Shown: in pieces, positions 56,131 to 64,000 of the stretch | Numbering within the stretch: position 1 is the stretch's first letter | Layout: every line of letters begins with the position of its first letter | Assembly: GCA_032622095.1 (NCBI GenBank) | Contig: CP136066.1 | Coordinates: 3,371,784 to 3,435,783, forward strand | Length of the DNA stretch: 64,000 nt | Reading direction: 5' to 3' | From: Siphonodentalium dalli | Lineage: Eukaryota > Mollusca > Scaphopoda > Gadilida > Siphonodentaliidae | The notes under the pieces: generated by a model | Told to the model about the DNA's origin: nothing | The model's input: the letters and a program-made list of their open reading frames with translations, nothing else | Databases searched by the model: none | Translations under genes and position numbers: made by a program

Positions 56131-59100
56131 TCAATCCGCATTATCCGCCAACCCAGTAATATATATCGTTAGCACTCAATCCACAGTATCCGCCAACCCA
56201 ATAATATATATCGTTAACACTCAATCCGCATTATCCGCCAACCCAGTAATATATATCGTTAGCACTCAATCCGCATTATCCGCCAACCCAGTAATATATA
56301 TCGTTAGCACTCAATACGCAGTATCCGCCAACCCAATAATATATATCGTTAGCACTCAATCCACAGTATCCGCCAACCCAATAATATATATCGTTAGCAC
56401 TCAATCCGCAGTATCCGCCAACCCAATAATATATATCGTTAACACTCAATCCGCAGTATCCGCCAACCCAGTAATATATATCGTTAGCACTCAATCCACA
56501 GTATCCGCCAACCCAATAATATATATCGTTAGCACTCAATCCGCAGTATCCGCCAACCCAATAATATATATCGTTAACACTCAATCAGCATTATCCGCCA
56601 ACCCAGTAATATATATCGTTAGCACTCAATCCGCAGTATCCGCCAACCCAATAATATATATCGTTAACACTCAATCCACAGTATCCGCCAACCCAATAAT
56701 ATATATCGTTAGCACTCAATCCGCATTATCCGCCAACCCAATAATATATATCGTTAGCACTCAATCAGCAGTATCCGCCAACCCAATAATATATATCGTT
56801 AGCACTCAATCCACAGTATCCACCAACCCAATAATATATATCGTTAGCACTCAATCCACAGTATCCGCCAACCCAGTAATATATATCGTTAGCACTCAAT
56901 CCGCAGTATCCGCCAACCCAATAATATATATCGTTAACACTCAATCCACAGTATCCGCCAACCCAATAATATATATCGTTAGCACTCAATCCGCATTATC
57001 CGCCAACCCAATAATATATATCGTTAGCACTCAATCAGCAGTATCCGCCAACCCAATAATATATATCGTTAACACTCAATCCACAGTATCCGCCAACCCA
57101 ATAATATATATCGTTAGCACTCAATCCACAGTATCCACCAGCCCAATAATATATATCGTTAGCACTCAATCAGCAGTATCCGCCAACCCAGTAATATATA
57201 TCGTTAACACTCAATCCGCATTATCCGCCAACCCAATAATATATATCGTTAGCACTCAATCCGCAGTATCCGCCAACCCAATAATATATATCGTTAACAC
57301 TCAATCCGCAGTATCCGCCAACCCAGTAATATATATCGTTAGCACTCAATACACAGTATCCGCCAACCCAGTAATATATATCGTTAGCACTCAATCCACA
57401 GTATCCGCCAACCCAGTAATATATATCGTTAACACTCAATCCGCAGTATCCGCCAACCCAGTAATATATATCGTTAGCACTCAATCCGCAGTATCCGCCA
57501 ACCCAATAATATATATCGTTAACACTCAATCCACAGTATCCGCCAACCCAATAATATATATCGTTAACACTCAATCCGCATTATCCGCCAGCCCAGTAAT
57601 ATATATCGTTAACACTCAATCCGCAGTATCCGCCAACCCAATAATATATATCGTTAACACTCAATCCACAGTATCCGCCAACCCAATAATATATATCGTT
57701 AACACTCAATCCGCATTATCCGCCAGCCCAGTAATATATATCGTTAACACTCAATCCGCAGTATCCGCCAACCCAATAATATATATCGTTAGCACTCAAT
57801 CCGCAGTATCCACCAACCCAGTAATATATATCGTTAGCACTCAATACACAGTATCCGCCAACCCAGTAATATATATCGTTAGCACTCAATCCACAGTATC
57901 CGCCAACCCAATAATATATATCGTTAACACTCAATCCGCAGTATCCGCCAACCCAGTAATATATATCGTTAGCACTCAATACGCAGTATCCGCCAACCCA
58001 ATAGTATATATCGTTAGCACTCAATCCACAGTATCCGCCAACCCAGTAATATATATCGTTAGCACCCAATCCGCAGTATCCGCCAACCCAGTAATATATT
58101 ACGTTAACACTCAATCCGCAGTATCCGCCAACCCAATAATATATATCGTTAACACTCAATACGCAGTATCCACCAACCCAATAATATATATCGTTAGCAC
58201 TCAATACGCAGTATCCACCAACCCAATAATATATATCGTTAGCACTCAATCCACATTATCCGCCGGCCCAATAATATATATCGTTAACACTCAATCCACA
58301 GTATCCGCCAGCCCAATAATATATATCGTTAGCACTCAATCCACATTATCCGCCAACCCAGTAATATATATCGTTAACACTCAATCCGCAGTATCCGCCA
58401 GCCCAATAATATATATCGTTAACACTCAATCCACATTATCCGCCAACCCAGTAATATATATCGTTAGCACTCAATCCACAGTATCCGCCAACCCAGTAAT
58501 ATATATCGTTAACACTCAATCCGCAGTATCCGCCAGCCCAGTAATATATATCGTTAGCACTCAATCCGCAGTATCCACCAACCCAGTAATATATATCGTT
58601 AGCACTCAATCCGCAGTATCCGCCAACCCAATAGTATATATCGTTAGCACTCAATCCACAGTATCCGCCAACCCAGTAATATATATCGTTAGCACTCAAT
58701 CCACATTATCCGCCAACCCAGTAATATATATCGTTAACACTCAATCCACAGTATCCGCCAGCCCAATAATATATATCGTTAACACTCAATCAGCAGTATC
58801 CGCCAACCCAATAATATATATCGTTAGCACTCAATCCGCAGTATCCGCCAACCCAGTAATATATATCGTTAGCACTCAATCCGCAGTATCCGCCAGCCCA
58901 GTAATATATATCGTTAGCACTCAATCAGCATTATCCACCAGCACAATAATATATATCGTTAGCACTCAATCAGCAGTATCCGCCAACCCAATAATATATA
59001 TCGTTAACACTCAATCAGCAGTATCCGCCAACCCAATAATATATATCGTTAGCACTCAATCCGCAGTATCCGCCAGCCCAATAATATATATCGTTAGCAC

Positions 59101-62100
59101 TCAATCAGCATTATCCACCAGCCCAATAATATATATCGTTAGCACTCAATCCGCAGTATCCGCCAACCCAGTAATATATATCGTTAGCACTCAATCCGCA
59201 GTATCCACCAGCCCAATAATATATATCGTTAGCACTCAATCAGCATTATCCACCAGCACAATAATATATATCGTTAGCACTCAATCCGCAGTATCCGCCA
59301 GCCCAGTAATATATATCGTTAACACTCAATCAGCAGTATCCGCCAACCCAATAATATATATCGTTAGCACTCAATCAGCAGTATCCGCCAACCCAATAAT
59401 ATATATCGTTAGCACTCAATCCGCAGTATCCGCCAACCCAGTAATATATATCGTTAACACTCAATACGCATTACCCGCCAACCCAGTAATATATATCGTT
59501 AACACTCAATCCGCAGTATCCGCCAACCCTATAATATATATCGTTAGCACTCAATCCGCATTATCCGCCAACCCAATAATATATATCGTTAACACTCAAT
59601 CCGCAGTATCCGCCAACCCTATAATATATATCGTTAACACTCAATCCGCAGTATCCGCCAACCCAGTAATATATATCGTTAGCACTCAATCCGCAGTATC
59701 CGCCAACCCAGTAATATATATCGTTAACACTCAATACACAGTATCCGCCAGCCCAATAATATATATCGTTATCACTCAATCCACAGTATCCGCCAACCCA
59801 GTAATATATATCGTTAACACTCAATCCGCAGTATCCGCCAACCCAATAATATATATCGTTAGCACTCAATCCGCAGTATCCGCCAACCCAATAATATATA
59901 TCGTTAGCACTCAATCCACAGTATCCGCCTGCCCAGTAATATATATCGTTAACACTCAATACACAGTATCCGCCAACCCAATAATATATATCGTTAACAC
60001 TCAATCCGCATTATCCGCCAACCCAGTAATATATATCGTTAGCACTCAATCCGCAGTATCCGCCAACCCAATAATATATATCGTTAGCACTCAATCCACA
60101 GTATCCGCCTGCCCAGTAATATATATCGTTAACACTCAATCCCCAGTATCCGCCAGCCCAGTAATATATATCGTTAGCACTCAATCCACAGTATCCGCCA
60201 ACCCAGTAATATATATCGTTAACACTCAATACGCAGTATCCGCCAACCCAGTAATATATATCGTTAACACTCAATCCACAGTATCCGCCAACCCAGTAAT
60301 ATATATCGTTAACACTCAATACGCAGTATCCGCCAACCCAGTAATATATATCGTTAACACTCAATACGCATTATCCGCCAACCCAATAATATATATCGTT
60401 AGCACTCAATCCACAGTATCCGCCAACCCAATAATATATATCGTTAGCACTCAATACACAGTATCCGCCAACCCAGTAATATATATCGTTAGCACTCAAT
60501 CCACAGTATCCGCCAACCCAGTAATATATATCGTTAGCACTCAATCCACAGTATCCGCCAACCCAGTAATATATATCGTTAACACTCAATCCACAGTATC
60601 CGCCAGCCCAATAATATATATCGTTAACACTCAATCCGCAGTATCCGCCAACCTAATAATATATATCGTTAGCACTCAATACGCAGTATCCGCCAACCCA
60701 GTAATATATATCGTTAACACTCAATCCACAGTATCCGCCAGCCCAATAATATATATCGTTAACACTCAATCCGCAGTATCCGCCAACCTAATAATATATA
60801 TCGTTAGCACTCAATACACAGTATCCGCCAACCCAGTAATATATATCGTTAACACTCAATCCGCAGTATCCGCCAACCCAGTAATATATATCGTTAGCAC
60901 TCAATCCACAGTATCCGCCAACCCAGTAATATATATCGTTAGCACTCAATACGCAGTATCCGCCAACCCAATAATATGTATCGTTAGCACTCAATCCGCA
61001 GTATCCGCCAACCCAGTAATATATATCGTTAGCACTCAATCCACAGTATCCGCCAACCTAATAATATATATCGTTAGCACTCAATCCGCAGTATCCGCCA
61101 ACCTAATAATATATATCGTTAACACTCAATCCGCAGTATCCACCAACCCAATAATATATATCGTTAACACTCAATCCGCAGTATCCGCCAGCCCAGTAAT
61201 ATATATCGTTAACACTCAATCCGCAGTATCCGCCAACCCAGTAATATATATCGTTAACACTCAATACGCAGTATCCGCCAACCCAGTAATATATATCGTT
61301 AGCACTCAATACACAGTATCCGCCAACCCAATAATATATATCGTTAACACTCAATCCGCAGTATCCGCCAACCCAATAATATATATCGTTAGCACTCAAT
61401 CAGCATTATCCGCCAACCCAGTAATATATATCGTTAGCACTCAATCCGCAGTATCCACCAGCCCAGTAATATATATCGTTAGCACTCAATCCGCAGTATC
61501 CGCCAACCCAATAATATATATCGTTAGCACTCAATCAGCATTATCCGCCAACCCAGTAATATATATCGTTAGCACTCAATCCGCAGTATCCACCAGCCCA
61601 GTAATATATATCGTTAACACTCAATACGCAGTATCCGCCAACCCAGTAATATATATCGTTAGCACTCAATCCGCATTATCCGCCAACCCAATAATATATA
61701 TCGTTAGCACTCAATCCACAGTATCCACCAGCCCAGTAATATATATCGTTAGCACTCAATCCGCAGTATCCGCCAACCCAATAATATATATCGTTAGCAC
61801 TCAATCCGCAGTATCCGCCAACCCAATAATATATATCGTTAGCACTCAATCCGCAGTATCCGCCAACCCAATAATATATATCGTTAGCACTCAATCCACA
61901 GTATCCGCCAGCCCAATAATATATATCGTTAGCACTCAATCCGCAGTATCCGCCAACCCAGTAATATATATCGTTAACACTCAATCCGCAGTATCCACCA
62001 GCCCAGTAATATATATCGTTAGCACTCAATCCGCAGTATCCGCCAACCCAGTAATATATATCGTTAGCACTCAATACACAGTATCCGCCGGCCCAATAAT

Positions 62101-62160
62101 ATATATCGTTAGCACTCAATCCGCAGTATCCGCCAACCCAGTAATATATATCGTTAGCAC

Positions 62161-62520
62161 TCAATCCACATTATCCGCCAACCCAATAATATATATCGTT
62201 AACACTCAATCCGCAGTATCCACCAACCCAGTAATATATATCGTTAGCACTCAATCCACATTATCCGCCAACCCAATAATATATATCGTTAACACTCAAT
62301 CCGCAGTATCCGCCAACCCAGTAATATATATCGTTAGCACTCAATCCACATTATCCGCCAACCCAATAATATATATCGTTAACACTCAATCCGCAGTATC
62401 CGCCAACCCAGTAATATATATCGTTAGCACTCAATCCACATTATCCGCCAACCCAATAATATATATCGTTAACACTCAATCCGCAGTATCCGCCAACCCA
62501 GTAATATATATCGTTAACAC
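62161..62520. repeat. 2-unit (90-bp) higher-order repeat, four copies
   Basis: An aatccacattatccgcc unit alternates with an aatccgcagtatccgcc unit, starting at 62161, 62251, 62341 and 62431. There is one difference (ccacc in the first copy). It is the cleanest dimer run in the array. Confidence 0.85.
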
Positions 62521-62929
62521 TCAATCCGCAGTATCCGCCAACCCAGTAATATATATCGTTAGCACTCAATACGCAGTATCCGCCAACCCAGTAATATATA
62601 TCGTTAACACTCAATCCGCAGTATCCGCCAACCCAGTAATATATATCGTTATCACTCAATCCGCATTATCCGCCAACCCAATAATATATATCGTTAACAC
62701 TCAATCCACAGTATCCGCCAACCCAATAATATATATCGTTAGCACTCAATACGCAGTATCCGCCAACCCAATAATATATATCGTTAGCACTCAATCCGCA
62801 GTATCCGCCAACCCAATAATATATATCGTTAGCACTCAATCCGCAGTATCCGCCAACCCAATAATATATATCGTTAGCACTCAATACGCAGTATCCGCCA
62901 ACCCAGTAATATATATCGTTAGCACTCAA

Positions 62930-63800
62930 TCCGCAGTATCCACCAGCCCAATAATATATATCGTTAGCACTCAATCCACAGTATCCGCCAGCCCAGTAAT
63001 ATATATCGTTAGCACTCAATCCACAGTATCCGCCAACCCAGTAATATATATCGTTAACACTCAATCCGCATTATCCACCAGCCCAGTAATATATATCGTT
63101 AGCACTCAATACGCAGTATCCGCCAACCCAATAATATATATCGTTAACACTCAATCCACAGTATCCGCCAGCCCAGTAATATATATCGTTAACACTCGAT
63201 CCACAGTATCCGCCAACCCAATAATATATATCGTTAGCACTCGATCAGCAGTATCCGCCAACCCAATAATATATATCGTTAACACTCAATCCGCATTATC
63301 CGCCAGCCCAATAATATATATCGTTAGCACTCAATCCGCAGTATCCGCCAACCCAGTAATATATATCGTTAGCACTCAATACGCAGTATCCGCCAACCCA
63401 GTAATATATATCGTTAGCACTCAATCCACAGTATCCGCCAACCCAATAATATATATCGTTAGCACTCAATCAGCAGTATCCGCCAACCCAATAATATATA
63501 TCGTTAGCACTCAATACGCATTATCCGCCAGCCCAGTAATATATATCGTTAGCACTCAATCCGCAGTATCCACCAGCCCAATAATATATATCGTTAACAC
63601 TCAATCCACAGTATCCGCCAGCCCAGTAATATATATCGTTAGCACTCAATCCACAGTATCCGCCAACCCAGTAATATATATCGTTAACACTCAATCCGCA
63701 TTATCCACCAGCCCAGTAATATATATCGTTAGCACTCAATACGCAGTATCCGCCAACCCAATAATATATATCGTTAACACTCAATCCACAGTATCCGCCA
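62930..63800. repeat. Block of about 5 units repeated 14 units (630 bp) apart
   Basis: The distinctive unit aatccgcattatccaccagc occurs at about 63066 and 63696. It is flanked in both places by the same order of ccaccagc, cagccc and tacgcag units (62930-63170 versus 63560-63800), with few differences. Confidence 0.7.
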
Positions 63801-64000
63801 ACCCAGTAATATATATCGTTAGCACTCAATCCACATTATCCGCCAACCCAGTAATATATATCGTTAACACTCAATCCACAGTATCCGCCAACCCAGTAAT
63901 ATATATCGTTAACACTCAATCCACAGTATCCGCCAACCCAATAATATATATCGTTAACACTCAATCCGCAGTATCCGCCAACCCAGTAATATATATCGTT

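Larger units (their letters stand above)
7044..64000. repeat. Giant 45-bp tandem satellite array, about 1,265 units, continuing past the window
   Basis: Counting from ccgcc, unit positions 1-10 are ccgccaaccc, 11-27 are agtaatatatatcgtta, and 28-45 are gcactcaatccgcagtat. Unit starts keep phase 6 (mod 45) from 7071 to 17555. Later phases (8, 10, 6, 42, 38, 34, 30) follow from seven indels, and the last start seen is 63975. Recurrent two-state positions are 3 (g/a), 7 (a/g), 12 (g/a), 28 (g/a), 37-38 (cc/ac/ca), 39 (g/a, rarely c) and 42 (g/t). Positions 13-27 are almost invariant. The unit has no recognisable CENP-B-like box or telomeric motif. The 15-codon periodicity leaves long open frames on both strands, which I regard as incidental. 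The right end lies outside the window. Confidence 0.98.

Noticed and set aside
7007-63064. Dozens of minus-strand open frames with the 15-residue SANDIYYWVGGYCGL repeat as genes
   Set aside because: They start at TTG only because the preceding unit carries a stop (usually cattat, giving TAA) and end at the next such unit. They share no start context, and frameshifting indels interrupt the array. They are a product of a 45-bp period divisible by three.
7044-64000. CRISPR array
   Set aside because: There are no unique spacers; every position belongs to the same 45-bp unit and variation is at a few recurrent sites. The context is eukaryotic and no cas genes are present.
7044-64000. Telomeric or CENP-B-box satellite
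   Set aside because: The unit contains no TTAGGG-like run and no recognisable CENP-B box. A centromeric role is still possible but is not supported by any motif.

Overview
The window is non-coding, repeat-dominated eukaryotic DNA, most likely from a metazoan and plausibly a marine invertebrate. Three things point that way: two decayed 3' ends of LINE-type (non-LTR) retrotransposons, several unrelated minisatellites, and AT-rich intergenic sequence with no bacterial-style gene packing. I found no intact gene, tRNA, rRNA, CRISPR array or prokaryotic operon. The species assignment is inference.

Positions 1-7043 are a mosaic of small repeats. They hold a near-perfect 69-bp palindrome (24-92), a 41-bp minisatellite (about 1178-1575), and two diverged copies of one dispersed sequence (about 1820-2360 and 2925-3330). 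They also hold an imperfect ATC/GAT trinucleotide tract (2611-2834) and a 23-bp minisatellite of about 56 units with no net length drift (3931-5219). Two different, 5'-truncated LINE reverse-transcriptase C-termini follow (5271-5705 and 5965-6225), both on the + strand.

Positions 7044-64000 (89% of the window) are one uninterrupted tandem array of a 45-bp unit, about 1,265 copies, running off the right edge. Units differ mainly at about seven recurrent two-state positions, shuffled between copies. I located only seven length changes in the whole array, each explicable by slippage or microhomology. Blocks of 2, 3, 4, 5, 6, 7, 11, 14 and 16 units are locally duplicated, and some stretches share an allele, as expected from frequent local unequal exchange or gene conversion.

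Because 45 is divisible by 3, the array gives long artificial open frames: a Tyr/Gly/Cys-rich 15-residue repeat on the minus strand and a 15-residue repeat on the plus strand. I treat these as by-products of the unit. Minus-strand stops are frequent, six of the seven indels shift the frame, and no conventional start or gene context exists. The array is the most unusual object here; whether it has a function (centromeric, pericentromeric, subtelomeric or chromatin-organising) cannot be decided from sequence alone.
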